A stretch of DNA of 64,000 nucleotides from Flavobacteriaceae bacterium (GCA_947448525.1 CANFNV010000006.1:60155-124154); one strand, 5' to 3'. Positions 17,098 through 26,162 are shown, counted from the stretch's first letter. Notes: generated by a model not told the origin, from the sequence alone. Translations and numbers: made by a program.

Positions 17098-18441
17098 ATG
17101 CAAACCTCACAAAAAATTGCCATTGTTGGTTCCGGACTAGTAGGATCATTATTGGCAATATATCTCAAACGATTAGGACATACCGTTCATGTTTACGATA
17201 GGAGCCAAGATATCAGAACTGTAGAATTTTCTGGACGTTCCATCAATTTAGTAATGTCAAATCGGGGATGGAAAACATTAAAAGATATTGGTCTTGATCA
17301 AGAAATAAGAAAAATTGGAATTCCAGTAGACAAACGCGCAATTCATAAAGATGGCCAAATTATAAATCAATTTTATGGTAAAGAAGGGGAAGCTATTTTT
17401 TCATTATCTCGTGGTGTTTTAAACCGAAAAATGATTGATTTAGCCGAATCAGAAGGCGTAAATTTCTTTTTTGAACACAAAATTTGGGACGTTACTTTAG
17501 CCGATGCAACTTTGCATATTGGAGAAACTGAAAGAGGCGAATGGGAAGATCTGAAATATGATTTAATTTTTGGAGCCGATGGGGCATTTTCTAGAATTCG
17601 CCACCGAATGCAACGTCAAGCAATGTTTGATTATTCGCAAGAGTTTATGAAAATTGGCTATAAAGAATTGCATATTCCTGCAAATTCAGATGGAACTCAT
17701 AAAATAGACAAGAATTCACTTCACATTTGGCCAAGAGGCAATTTTATGTTGATGGGGTTGTCTAACTTAGATGGTTCGTTTACTTGTACATTGTTTATGC
17801 CTTTTGAAGGAGAAAATTCTTTCGAGCAATTAAATGACGAAAAATCTCTTGTTGAATTTTTTGCAAAATATTTTCCAGATACAACAGAAGTTATCCCTGA
17901 TTTAGTAAAAGATTTTTTCAAAAACCCCACAAGTTATTTGGCAAAAATGAAATGCTATCCTTGGACTTTTGAAGACAAAGTAGCTTTAATTGGAGATTCT
18001 GCTCATGCCATAGTTCCTTTTTATGGTCACGGAATGAATGCTGGATTTGAAGACATTACTATTTTAAGTGAAATGATTTCAAAATATGGCGACGATTGGA
18101 AAATGATTTTTTCTGAATATGAAAAATCGCGCAAACCTAATGCCGATGCAGTTGCAGAACTCTCAGAAAGAAATTTTCTAGAGATGAGTACTAAAACAGC
18201 AGATGAAAAATTTCTACTTCAAAAAAAAATAGAAAAATGGTTTTCTGATAAACATTCCAATAAATGGATGCCTTTATATAGTAGAGTAACTTTTAGTCTA
18301 CAACCTTATTCCGAAGCATTAGCCATCGGTGATTATCAGAATGAAATTATGGAAAAAGTAATGCAAATTCCAAATATTGAAGAAAAATGGAATTCAGTAG
18401 AAGTTGAAAATTTGATCTTAAAACTTACCACAGACCACTAA
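17098..18441 (+). CDS. kmo: Kynurenine 3-monooxygenase
   Basis: FAD-dependent hydroxylase that converts kynurenine to 3-hydroxykynurenine with NADPH and O2. The GxGxxG dinucleotide fold (IVGSGLVGSLLAIYL) opens the protein. FSGRSINLVMSNRGW, LIFGADGAFSRIRHRM (the GADGxxS motif) and ALIGDSAHAIVPFYGHGMNAGFED (GD motif and substrate region) follow. The 447 aa length is typical. It works together with kynU nearby. The convergent cupin gene ends 11 bases after it. Confidence 0.96.
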   Translation: MQTSQKIAIVGSGLVGSLLAIYLKRLGHTVHVYDRSQDIRTVEFSGRSINLVMSNRGWKTLKDIGLDQEIRKIGIPVDKRAIHKDGQIINQFYGKEGEAIFSLSRGVLNRKMIDLAESEGVNFFFEHKIWDVTLADATLHIGETERGEWEDLKYDLIFGADGAFSRIRHRMQRQAMFDYSQEFMKIGYKELHIPANSDGTHKIDKNSLHIWPRGNFMLMGLSNLDGSFTCTLFMPFEGENSFEQLNDEKSLVEFFAKYFPDTTEVIPDLVKDFFKNPTSYLAKMKCYPWTFEDKVALIGDSAHAIVPFYGHGMNAGFEDITILSEMISKYGDDWKMIFSEYEKSRKPNADAVAELSERNFLEMSTKTADEKFLLQKKIEKWFSDKHSNKWMPLYSRVTFSLQPYSEALAIGDYQNEIMEKVMQIPNIEEKWNSVEVENLILKLTTDH

Positions 18442-18451
18442 TCACTATATT

Positions 18452-18817
18452 CTAACTATCTTCCCGATGTACTTTGTTAAAGTCAAAAGCTGGTTTGCAT
18501 ACAGCAATATATTCGCAAGGTTCATCAAACGGATTTGAATATTGAACTCTTGTATTGGCCTCAATTTTAATGGATTGCCCTGATTCTAGAACGATAGTTT
18601 CATGTTCAATAATGAATTGCTTTTTGCCCGAAATAATGTAAGTATATTCTTCAAATTCTGGGGTTTGAAAGGGTTCACTCCATTGGGGCGGCGCAATCAT
18701 GTGAGCAATAGAAATATCATGATTCCCAGTTGTTGGAATTCCGTGATGTTCTTCAATTAATTTTCCGTCTGTTGTTGGAACTATAAATGGACTCTTTTGT
18801 ATTAGATATTTTTTCAT
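18452..18817 (-). CDS. Cupin-domain protein
   Basis: A single-domain cupin of about 121 residues. Visible features are EFEEYTYIISGKKQFIIEHE (a variant of the first cupin motif with Glu residues but no HxH) and GQSIKIEANTRVQYSNPFDEP (second motif, where the usual His is replaced). The altered metal ligands leave a catalytic function uncertain. I chose the start MKKYLIQKSPF at 18817; a longer frame from 18841 is possible. Being next to kmo hints at a link to kynurenine metabolism, but it is not the 3-hydroxyanthranilate dioxygenase by any motif I can see. Confidence 0.7.
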   Translation of the reverse strand: MKKYLIQKSPFIVPTTDGKLIEEHHGIPTTGNHDISIAHMIAPPQWSEPFQTPEFEEYTYIISGKKQFIIEHETIVLESGQSIKIEANTRVQYSNPFDEPCEYIAVCKPAFDFNKVHREDS

Positions 18818-18997
18818 AATTATAAAATTAGCAATTTTCAACTTTAATTTATACTTTTTATATACAAATTTCGTTTTTTAAACAAAGAAATTTGTTAGTA
18901 TTGTTATCGAATGTTAAGTTAATGTTACCTTAAATTAATTTTAATTTTAATCTTAAATTAAATATTAAAAAATATTTTTTTATTTAAACTAAAAAAT

Positions 18998-19005
18998 TAA
19001 ATTTG
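18998..19005 (+). promoter_or_regulatory. Promoter -7 box for the exbB operon
   Basis: TAAATTTG, an exact TAnnTTTG match, 66 bases before the exbB ATG, after a 130-base A/T-only stretch. Confidence 0.5.
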
Positions 19006-19071
19006 CTCCTAATTCAAGTTTAAGTACAACTAAAACTAATAAATCATTAAAAACTATTAAATTTAAAAAAA

Positions 19072-19908
19072 ATGGCAAACGCAAAAAAAGAAAATGGGTC
19101 TAACGGTGGTGGAATGATGACCGGAATTATTATCGCTTCATGTATTCTTGTAGGATTTCTAGTATGGAAATTCATAATGGGAGCTTCAGGAAATTTCCAA
19201 AATGCAGCTGCAATGGAAGCAGGTGCTGAAGCAGGTGCACCAGTTGCAGGAAATTATTTAGGAATGGTATATAAAGGAGGTTCAATTGTACCAGTATTAC
19301 TTGGATGTTTATTGATGGTTATTGTGTTTTCATTTGAACGATTTTTTGTTATTACTAAAGCTTCTGGAACAGGAAATTTAGATAAATTTATGGCAAGTAT
19401 TCAAGGGAGTATTGCACAAGGAAATATAGAAGACGCAATTAATGCTTGTGACAAACAAAAAGGTTCTGTTGCAAATGCAATAAAATCAGCATTAGTAAAA
19501 TGCCAAGAAGTTAAAAAAGAAGGGTTCAATAGCGAAGAAGCATCAGAAATGATTCACAAAGAAATTGAAGAAGCTACTTCTTTAGAAATGCCTATGTTAG
19601 AAAAACACATGACTATTCTTTCTACACTAGTTTCTTTAGGAACTCTTGCAGGATTACTAGGAACGGTAACAGGAATGATTAAAGCGTTTGGTGCACTTGC
19701 TTCTACTGGAACTCCAGATCAAGCAGCTCTTGCAAATGGTATTTCTGAGGCACTTATTAATACGGCAACAGGAATTTCTACATCTGCTTTAGCAATTATT
19801 ATGTACAACCTTTTTACATCTAAAATTGATACTTTAACCTATTCTATCGATGAAGCTGGTACAGCAATTGTGAATTCATACAGAAGAATGAGAGGAAGTA
19901 TAAAATAA
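19072..19908 (+). CDS. exbB: ExbB / TolQ-type proton channel subunit
   Basis: Inner-membrane channel protein that with ExbD couples proton flow to TonB. The 278 residues carry an N-terminal membrane segment (MMTGIIIASCILVGFLVWKF), a second one (IVPVLLGCLLMVIVFSFERF), a cytoplasmic loop, and a pair of helices with the conserved LVSLGTLAGLLGTVTGMIKAF and ISTSALAIIMYNL segments. The extra N-terminal helix and Ala/Gly-rich linker are common in Bacteroidota ExbB. It is the first gene of a seven-gene run through 24840. Confidence 0.93.
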   Translation: MANAKKENGSNGGGMMTGIIIASCILVGFLVWKFIMGASGNFQNAAAMEAGAEAGAPVAGNYLGMVYKGGSIVPVLLGCLLMVIVFSFERFFVITKASGTGNLDKFMASIQGSIAQGNIEDAINACDKQKGSVANAIKSALVKCQEVKKEGFNSEEASEMIHKEIEEATSLEMPMLEKHMTILSTLVSLGTLAGLLGTVTGMIKAFGALASTGTPDQAALANGISEALINTATGISTSALAIIMYNLFTSKIDTLTYSIDEAGTAIVNSYRRMRGSIK

Positions 19909-19957
19909 TAGCATTTTTTGAAATGTTTAATTTCAGAAAATTAACAAATAGATAAAA

Positions 19958-20596
19958 ATGGCTAAAATAAAAATGTCTAAAAAAGCGGCATCTATTGACA
20001 TGACAGCAATGTGTGATGTGGCTTTCCTTTTACTTACGTTCTTCATTTTGACAGCAACAGCAAAACAGCCAGAGCCATTACCCGTTCAAACTCCTGCTTC
20101 AACTGTACAAACTAAATTACCAGAAATGGGATTAGTTACTCTAACAGTCGGAAAAAACAGTGTGGGTGAAAGTGTCTTTTTTGGAATGAAAGATAGAGAT
20201 GTACGTGCTAAAACACTTGAGCTTATGGGTGAAAAATATGGCGTTAAATTTACTCCTAATGAAATAGAACAATTTTCTTTAATAGAAGAATTTGGAGTGC
20301 CTGTTTCTGGATTAAAACAATTAATTGCTATGTCAAGTGCTGATAGAAGTAAATCTGGGGTTCAACCAGGAATCCCAGCAGATTCTTTAAACAATGAATT
20401 AAAGGATTGGGTAATGTATGTTAGAAAAGCTAATAATATTGATTTGGCTAAAGACAAGGAACTCGACTTCGCAATAAAAGGCGATGCTAAACAACAATAT
20501 CCTCAAATTAGAAAAATTATGGATTTGTTGCAAGACCAAAAAATTAATAATTTTAGTTTAGTAACTGGATTAAGAGCTAAGCCGAAAACAAATTAA
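19958..20596 (+). CDS. exbD: ExbD-type biopolymer transport protein (first copy)
   Basis: Membrane-anchored ExbD with one N-terminal transmembrane helix (MTAMCDVAFLLLTFFILTAT). The essential membrane Asp (CD) is conserved. The periplasmic part is unusually long for ExbD (212 aa against about 140) and contains two insertions around residues 90-160 rather than a plain ExbD fold. It lies 49 bases after exbB and 28 before a second, shorter exbD, so the two may form a mixed complex. Confidence 0.88.
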   Translation: MAKIKMSKKAASIDMTAMCDVAFLLLTFFILTATAKQPEPLPVQTPASTVQTKLPEMGLVTLTVGKNSVGESVFFGMKDRDVRAKTLELMGEKYGVKFTPNEIEQFSLIEEFGVPVSGLKQLIAMSSADRSKSGVQPGIPADSLNNELKDWVMYVRKANNIDLAKDKELDFAIKGDAKQQYPQIRKIMDLLQDQKINNFSLVTGLRAKPKTN

Positions 20597-20624
20597 TTTT
20601 AATTAACAAAATAAAAAATATAAA

Positions 20625-21185
20625 ATGGCTGAATTAAATACTGGCGATGGTGGCGGTGGTAAAGGTGGCAAAGTAAGAAGTAAAAAACAAAACTCTAAGG
20701 TAGATTTAACCGCAATGGTGGATTTAGCGTTCTTGTTGATTACTTTCTTTATGTTGACTACTTCATTGTCTAAACCTCAATCTATGCCTTTAGGTTTGCC
20801 TGCAAAAGACGATGAAAAGGTGAAAATTCCACCAGTTAAAACAGATCAACGAAGAACAGTTACTATAATTCTTGGTGGTAATGATCAAATTAAATGGTAT
20901 CATGGTCTTTTAGAAGCTCCAGAACCTGATGGAAAACCAACAACTACTGATTATACTAGCAATGGAATTCGTAAAGAAATTCTTAAACGAGTGGCTTCTA
21001 TTCCTCAAGTAATGGGAGATAAAGACAAGGGAATGATTGTTATCATTAAACCTACTAAAAAATCTACTTACAAAAATTTAGTGGATATTTTAGATGAAAT
21101 GGCAATTTGTAAAGTGCCTACTTACGCTATAGTTAATGATTTTACTCCTGAGGAAAATAAATTAGCTGAGGAAATTAACAAATAA
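20625..21185 (+). CDS. exbD: ExbD-type biopolymer transport protein (second copy)
   Basis: Second ExbD paralogue, 186 aa. After a Gly-rich, Lys-rich N-terminus comes the single transmembrane helix (LTAMVDLAFLLITFFMLTTS) with the conserved Asp. The periplasmic domain ends KNLVDILDEMAICKVPTYAIV, the usual ExbD closing pattern. It lies between the first exbD and tonB. Paired exbD genes are frequent in Bacteroidota. Confidence 0.9.
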   Translation: MAELNTGDGGGGKGGKVRSKKQNSKVDLTAMVDLAFLLITFFMLTTSLSKPQSMPLGLPAKDDEKVKIPPVKTDQRRTVTIILGGNDQIKWYHGLLEAPEPDGKPTTTDYTSNGIRKEILKRVASIPQVMGDKDKGMIVIIKPTKKSTYKNLVDILDEMAICKVPTYAIVNDFTPEENKLAEEINK

Positions 21186-21215
21186 AATACCTTTGGGTAT
21201 ATAAAAAACAAAAGG

Positions 21216-22019
21216 ATGAAAATAGACCTATTAGGAAAAAAATGGTTAGACATCGTTTTTGAAGGACGTAATAAAAGTTATGGTGCATATGAATTACGCA
21301 GGGAAAACTCAAATACTAATCTAAAAGCTCTTGTAATTGGAGCTGTGGTATTTGCTTTTGCCGTTGCGACTCCTATTATAGCAGATTTTATTAGTAAAGC
21401 GACAAGCAGTACTGATGAAGGTTTGCACGATAGAATTACTGCAATTAAATTACCTCCTAAAGAAGAAAAACCAAAAGAGGATTTAAAACCACCTCCACCT
21501 CCAAAACCAAAAGAAGATGTGGTGAAGTTTGTAAAACCGGTTGTTGCTAAAAAAGATGAAGTAACAGAAGAACCGCCAAAAGTGGAAGATATTAAAGATA
21601 AAAATCTTGGAAAAGAAGATATCAAAGGTGATAAAGATGCTCCTTTATCTGTAGACCCACCAGGAAACGGTCCTCCTCAACAAGAAGTTGTTGATGATAA
21701 TACGATCTATAATTCTGCCGGAGTTGAAGTTCAAGCTGGTTTCCCAGGAGGTCCAGGTAAATGGCAAAGTTATCTAAGAAATAATTTCACTTCTCCAGAA
21801 GAACCAGGACTAAAAGGAAAAGTTATCGTTTCTTTTGTAGTTGAAAAAGATGGATCACTAACAGATATTAAGGTACTAAGAGATATTGGTTTTGGCACAG
21901 GAAACGAAGCACTTAGAGTTTTGAGAAAAGGTCCAAAATGGACACCTGCAGTTCAAAACGGGAAAAATGTAAGATCTGCATTTATTCAAACTTTTTCTAT
22001 AGAAACACCTGATGAATAA
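21216..22019 (+). CDS. tonB: TonB energy transducer
   Basis: Links the ExbB/ExbD motor to outer-membrane receptors. It has an N-terminal cytoplasmic piece with KSYGAYELRRENS (typical of Bacteroidota TonB), a transmembrane helix around residues 36-58, a Pro/Lys-rich periplasmic spacer (LKPPPPPKPKED) and a C-terminal TonB fold of about 85 residues (GKVIVSFVVEKDGSLTDIKVLRDIG ... WTPAVQNGKNVRSAF). 267 aa. The stop overlaps the ATG of the next gene (TAATG). The TonB-dependent receptor at 36.5 kb is one possible partner. Confidence 0.95.
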   Translation: MKIDLLGKKWLDIVFEGRNKSYGAYELRRENSNTNLKALVIGAVVFAFAVATPIIADFISKATSSTDEGLHDRITAIKLPPKEEKPKEDLKPPPPPKPKEDVVKFVKPVVAKKDEVTEEPPKVEDIKDKNLGKEDIKGDKDAPLSVDPPGNGPPQQEVVDDNTIYNSAGVEVQAGFPGGPGKWQSYLRNNFTSPEEPGLKGKVIVSFVVEKDGSLTDIKVLRDIGFGTGNEALRVLRKGPKWTPAVQNGKNVRSAFIQTFSIETPDE

Positions 22020-22246
22020 TGATTAATCAATGGATTGAAAATTATAAGAAGAAATCGCTTAAAGAGCGATTTCTTCTATTTATAGGTGTTTTGTTCCTTA
22101 TGATTTATTTAACATTTGGGTTGATTATCATTTTTTGGAAAGAGTTTCCAATAAAATTAACACCAAATTACCGAATTGCATTAGGTGTTTTATTTATTAC
22201 ATATGGTATTTTTAGATTTGGAAGAGTATTAAAATCTGAAAAATGA
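22019..22246 (+). CDS. Small two-helix membrane protein of the tonB operon
   Basis: 75 residues: a short basic N-terminus (QWIENYKKKSLKERF), a hydrophobic helix (FLLFIGVLFLMIYLTFGLIIIFW), a polar loop and a second helix (ALGVLFITYGIFRFG). I do not recognise a family. It overlaps tonB by one base and the lipoprotein gene by four (ATGA), so it is clearly translated with them. It could help assemble the ExbB/ExbD/TonB complex or anchor the next protein; this is a guess from position only. Confidence 0.75.
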   Translation: MINQWIENYKKKSLKERFLLFIGVLFLMIYLTFGLIIIFWKEFPIKLTPNYRIALGVLFITYGIFRFGRVLKSEK

Positions 22247-23163
22247 GAACTAAAATGAAAATTAAAATTAACCCTGTTTTTTTTGTAGTAGGTATGGTTT
22301 TTATAACTTTATTTTCCTGCAAAGGAACTGACAATTCAAAAGAAACTATATTAACCGGAACAACTTCAATTTTGGTAGATGAAACGCTTTTGCCAATTAT
22401 AGAAGATCAAGTTGCCGTTTTTGAGAGTCAATATACTGCCAAAATTCAACTGATAGCTAAATCTGAAAAAGAATGTGTCATGACCTTTATAAAAAATAAA
22501 TCAGGGACTATTATATTATCAAGAAAATTGAATAAACAAGAAAATGCTATTTTTAAGAATACAAAAATTATTCCTAAAGAAGCACCATTTGCTATTGACG
22601 CTATTGCATTAATAAAAAACAAAAAAACTAATGACTCTTTAATTGATGTTACTGATATTTTAAGTTTTTTAAAAGGAAATCGAACTAAAATAAAAGGATT
22701 AGTTTTTGATAATCCAAATTCAAGTACAGTTCGATATTTTTCTGAAATATCAGGAATTAAAACATTGCCAGAACAAGATGTTTTTTCATTTAAAACCAAC
22801 GAGGAGGTTATAAAATATGTTTCTCAAAATGAAGGTATGGTTGGAGTCGTAGGTTTAAATTGGCTGTTTCAACCCAATAATGAAATAATAAACAACCTTG
22901 AAAATATAACTATTTTAAGCGTAAAAGATAAAACTAGTTCAGAATATGTTTATCCAAGTCAAGAAAACATCGCTACTCGAAAATATCCTTTGGCACGCGT
23001 TTTGTATATTATAAATTGTCAAGGTTTTGAGGGATTAGGAATGGGTTTTTCATCATTCATTGCAGGAGAAACAGGTCAAAGAATAATTTTAAAGTCAGGG
23101 CTTGCTCCAATGAGAGAACCCAGCAGAAATATTAGAATTAGAAATAAAATCGAAAATAATTAG
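22243..23163 (+). CDS. PstS-like substrate-binding lipoprotein
   Basis: A 306-residue lipoprotein with signal and lipobox (VFITLFSCKGT). The following domain resembles the PstS / periplasmic phosphate-binding family: GTTSILVDETLLPIIEDQVAVF, DAIALIKNKK, and KGLVFDNPNSSTVRYF. No ABC permease or ATPase is nearby, so it is unlikely to serve an ordinary phosphate importer; a role with the TonB motor is suggested by the operon. The ATG at 22255 (MKIKINP) is an alternative start. The specific ligand is unknown. Confidence 0.75.
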   Translation: MRTKMKIKINPVFFVVGMVFITLFSCKGTDNSKETILTGTTSILVDETLLPIIEDQVAVFESQYTAKIQLIAKSEKECVMTFIKNKSGTIILSRKLNKQENAIFKNTKIIPKEAPFAIDAIALIKNKKTNDSLIDVTDILSFLKGNRTKIKGLVFDNPNSSTVRYFSEISGIKTLPEQDVFSFKTNEEVIKYVSQNEGMVGVVGLNWLFQPNNEIINNLENITILSVKDKTSSEYVYPSQENIATRKYPLARVLYIINCQGFEGLGMGFSSFIAGETGQRIILKSGLAPMREPSRNIRIRNKIENN

Positions 23164-23175
23164 AAAAATAATAAG

Positions 23176-24840
23176 ATGAATAAATTAAAAATTTTTAGTA
23201 TTGCTTTTTTAACAGCCTCTGCGGTCAGTAAAGCACAAGATTTAGACCTAGCAAAAAAAGTATTGGACGCTGAACAATATGAAAAGGCAAAATCAATGCT
23301 TAAAACTATTATTCAAGCAAAGCCGGATAATGGTAGAGCTAATTTTTTGTTGGGAACTATATATTTGAAACAAAATATAGAAGATTCAGCTTCAATATTT
23401 TTCCAAAAAGGTTTGGTTTCGTCTGATGGAGCTCGATTCAATACTATTGGTTTAGGTCAACTTGATTTAGAAAGCGGAAATGTAACTGCGGCTCAAGCTA
23501 AATTCGATCAAGTCATGAAAGGGATAAGAAAGAAAGATGTGGAAGAATATGTTTACATCGCTCAAGCTTATATGAACAATTCAAAACCAGACTATAAAAG
23601 TGCTATTAGTCTTTTGAATAAAGCAAGATTAATCAATCCTAATGATGCTAATGTTATGTTAGCTTTAGGAGACGCTTTTTATGGTGATAAAAATCAAAAT
23701 GATGCCTATGCTGCCTATAGAGATGCCTACGTTGCTGATAATACATTGATAAGAGCTAAAATGCAATTGGGTGTGCTTTTAAAAGGCGCTAAAGCATATA
23801 CTGAAGCACTAAAAGCGTATGATGAAGTGATAGCTTTAAATGCAAACTACGGACCGGTTTACAGAGAGCTAGCAGAAACCTATTATTTGTGGGCAAGTAA
23901 TAAACCTGCAACATATACTGAAAACATGGCTAAGGCGTTAAGCAACTATGAAAAATATATGAGTTTAACCGATTATTCGATAACTTCTCGTATGAGACAT
24001 GCCGATTTTCTTGTTTTAGCAAAAGATTACAAAGCACTTGAATTGGAGGCCAATAAAATGAAAGAACTGGATAAAGTAAATCCAAGAATTATGCGTTATT
24101 TAGGATATGCTGCTTATCAAAATGGCAATCCAGATGCTGCAATAAGTGCCTTAACAGATTATACAACCAAAGGAACTAATAAGATTATTGCTGGTGATTA
24201 CTATTATTTAGGTCTTGCAAAAGTTGCCAAATCTGTTGCTGCTGATGGAAAAACGGTTGACACTACAATGTTAGCTTCGGGAACTGCGGATTTAAAAAAA
24301 GCCTTAGATATGGATATCGTTATGGCAAATGGCCTTAATGAAATAGGTAAAAAATATTTTTCACAAAAGCTCTATAACCTAGCAAGTGCTTTATTTGAGT
24401 TAGCAATTACAAATCCAAATTCTAGAAATTATTTAGAAGACAATGTTTACTTCGGACTTTCAGTTCTTACTATTAATAGAACAAAAGATGCTAAAGATAT
24501 TGATTCAATTGCTTTAGTAAAAGCGGATGTAGCAATGGATAATGTAATTACTGCTACACCCAATTATCAAGAGGCCTATTTGTATAAAGCTAGAATAAAT
24601 AGTACACTAGATAAAGACGATGTTATGGCAGCAACTTATGAAAAATATTTGGATATAGTGGTTGCAAAAGGAGATGAAGAAATCACAAAAAACAAAACTA
24701 AAGTAACAGAATCTTACAACAGTATAGCCGCTTTTTATGCTAATACTGACAAAGTTAAAGCAAAAGAATATTTTGCAAAAACATTAGTATTAGATTCCAC
24801 AAATGAATACGCTACTGAATCTTTGAAGAAACTAAAATAA
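23176..24840 (+). CDS. TPR-repeat periplasmic protein
   Basis: A 554-residue protein with signal peptide MNKLKIFSIAFLTASAVSKAQ and many TPR-like helix pairs: YEKAKSMLKTIIQAKPDNGRANFLLG, DANVMLALGDAFYGDKNQNDAYAAY, YTEALKAYDEVIALNANYG and others through the C-terminus. The role is unknown, probably a scaffold. It is the last gene of the exbB-exbD-exbD-tonB run, 13 bases after the PstS-like gene, and is followed by a strong terminator. Confidence 0.8.
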   Translation: MNKLKIFSIAFLTASAVSKAQDLDLAKKVLDAEQYEKAKSMLKTIIQAKPDNGRANFLLGTIYLKQNIEDSASIFFQKGLVSSDGARFNTIGLGQLDLESGNVTAAQAKFDQVMKGIRKKDVEEYVYIAQAYMNNSKPDYKSAISLLNKARLINPNDANVMLALGDAFYGDKNQNDAYAAYRDAYVADNTLIRAKMQLGVLLKGAKAYTEALKAYDEVIALNANYGPVYRELAETYYLWASNKPATYTENMAKALSNYEKYMSLTDYSITSRMRHADFLVLAKDYKALELEANKMKELDKVNPRIMRYLGYAAYQNGNPDAAISALTDYTTKGTNKIIAGDYYYLGLAKVAKSVAADGKTVDTTMLASGTADLKKALDMDIVMANGLNEIGKKYFSQKLYNLASALFELAITNPNSRNYLEDNVYFGLSVLTINRTKDAKDIDSIALVKADVAMDNVITATPNYQEAYLYKARINSTLDKDDVMAATYEKYLDIVVAKGDEEITKNKTKVTESYNSIAAFYANTDKVKAKEYFAKTLVLDSTNEYATESLKKLK

Positions 24841-24860
24841 TTTAAAGATTATTACAAACA

Positions 24861-24896
24861 AAAAACTCGTTTAGCATTTCCTAAACGAGTTTTTTT
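24861..24896 (+). terminator. Terminator of the exbB-tonB operon
   Basis: A 14-bp inverted repeat (AAAAACTCGTTTAG ... CTAAACGAGTTTTT) with a 6-base loop, followed by T's, 21 bases after the TPR gene's stop. It can also serve the opposite strand, where the TPM gene ends at 24929. Confidence 0.88.
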
Positions 24897-24928
24897 ATGA
24901 GTATTTTGACTTTCAAAAAAGTAAAAGG

Positions 24929-25681
24929 TTACCAACCACCACTTGCACCACCGCCAGAAAATCCACCACCGCCGAATCCACCGCCGAATCCACCGCCACC
25001 GCCTGAAGAACCTCCAAAACCACTGCCGCTGCTACTTCCCAAACTGCTGAGAACTAGAATGTCTAATAAACTCGGACTTCCAATTCCGCTGCCACCGTTT
25101 CCTTTGTTTCTTGAAATCAGAATAATGATAATAATGAAAATGATAATAAATACTCCAATTGGAACTCCTTTGTCTTTGGTGTCTTGTTTGCGAGTTCCTT
25201 TGTATTTTCCTTTTACAACTTGAATAATAGCATCTGCTCCTTTGTCTAAACCATTGTAATAACTTCCCGCTTTGAATTCTGGAACAATTATATTTCTGAT
25301 TATTTCACCACAGATTCCGGCAACCAATCGGTCCTCCAATCCATATCCAGGTCGGATGCTTAGTTTTCGATCCTTTTTTGCAACCAGAATCATCACTCCA
25401 TTATCTTCTTTGGCCTGACCGATTCCCCACTTTTGTGCCCAATTTGTCGATAGTGCATCTATACTTTCATTTTTAAGATCATCAATCGTTACAACAACAA
25501 TTTGGGTTGATGTTGAATCGGAATAACGAACTAATTTATCTTCTAATTGTTGCTTTTCTGAAGCGCTTAAAAGTTTTGCGTAATCGTAAACCGAAGTTTG
25601 AAAATCTGGTTTCTCTGGAATGGTATATTGTGAAAATGCAGGAATAAAACTGAATAGTGTAACAAACAAAAGGAGCGGCAT
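24929..25681 (-). CDS. TPM-domain membrane protein (YgcG-like)
   Basis: A TPM (DUF477) domain protein with signal peptide MPLLLFVTLFSFIPAFS. The TPM fold runs to about residue 165 (KLVRYSDSTSTQIVVVTIDDL and NGVMILVAKKDRKLSIRPGYGLE), then comes one transmembrane helix and a Gly-rich tail (GSGFGGSSGGGGGFGGGFGG), the usual YgcG layout. The function is not firmly known; in plants TPM proteins act in photosystem repair. I start at ATG 25681: the 13 codons upstream come from a heptad repeat. It is the last gene of a group with a second TPM protein and lemA. Confidence 0.85.
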   Translation of the reverse strand: MPLLLFVTLFSFIPAFSQYTIPEKPDFQTSVYDYAKLLSASEKQQLEDKLVRYSDSTSTQIVVVTIDDLKNESIDALSTNWAQKWGIGQAKEDNGVMILVAKKDRKLSIRPGYGLEDRLVAGICGEIIRNIIVPEFKAGSYYNGLDKGADAIIQVVKGKYKGTRKQDTKDKGVPIGVFIIIFIIIIILISRNKGNGGSGIGSPSLLDILVLSSLGSSSGSGFGGSSGGGGGFGGGFGGGGFSGGGASGGW

Positions 25682-25687
25682 TATTCC

Positions 25688-25729
25688 TTTGTACTTTGCA
25701 ATTTGTACTTCGTACTTCATAATTTATCC
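25688..25729. repeat. Heptad repeat between the two TPM genes
   Basis: Six 7-mers (TTTGTAC, TTTGCAA, TTTGTAC, TTCGTAC and so on) fill the junction. Read on the minus strand they give MKYEVQIAKYKG ahead of the real signal peptide of the downstream gene. Confidence 0.7.
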
Positions 25730-26161
25730 TTTTGATATTTCGTTAGAAAGTTCATTCACGTCATCATTTTGATGAGGAAAATGGCTTTTCAATTGTGCAC
25801 CGGCATTAAGAATTCCCTCAACTAAAGCCAGTTTATAATTACCATTTTTAAAATGATTCAGCATGATATCTTTGGTGCTGTTCCAAAAATCATCGGCTAC
25901 TTTTTCGTTGATGCCTTGATCTCCATAAATTGCAAATTGCTTGCTTTCTGTAGCTACATAAATGATAACTCCGTTTCGGTCTTTGGTGTTTTGCATTTCT
26001 AGCATATTGAAAACTTCCACAGCTCGATCAATAGGAGCTATAGAAGTTTGTTTTTCTATATGAATGCGGATTTCACCAGATGTGTTTTCTTCGGCCAATC
26101 GGATCGCTTCAACAACGTTTTCCTCTTCCGATTTAGATAAAAAGGATTGTATTTTAGACAT
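25724..26161 (-). CDS. TPM-domain protein (short form)
   Basis: 145 residues, one TPM domain (LAEENTSGEIRIHIEKQT and NGVIIYVATESKQFAIYGDQGI) with no signal peptide or Gly-rich tail, so probably cytoplasmic. It resembles the first half of the protein encoded next, indicating a paralogous pair. It sits one base after lemA, and TPM proteins with LemA are a recurring pair in bacteria. The function is not established. Confidence 0.85.
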   Translation of the reverse strand: MSKIQSFLSKSEEENVVEAIRLAEENTSGEIRIHIEKQTSIAPIDRAVEVFNMLEMQNTKDRNGVIIYVATESKQFAIYGDQGINEKVADDFWNSTKDIMLNHFKNGNYKLALVEGILNAGAQLKSHFPHQNDDVNELSNEISKG

Positions 26162-26162
26162 G

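Noticed and set aside
21278..21625. Gly/Phe/Ser-rich minus-strand frame
   Set aside because: It is the antisense of the Pro/Lys-rich TonB spacer; composition alone explains it.
22243..23163. Complete phosphate ABC importer
   Set aside because: Only the PstS-like protein is present; no permease or ATPase is adjacent.
24897..25223. Pro-rich plus-strand frame
   Set aside because: Antisense of the Gly-rich tail of the TPM protein.
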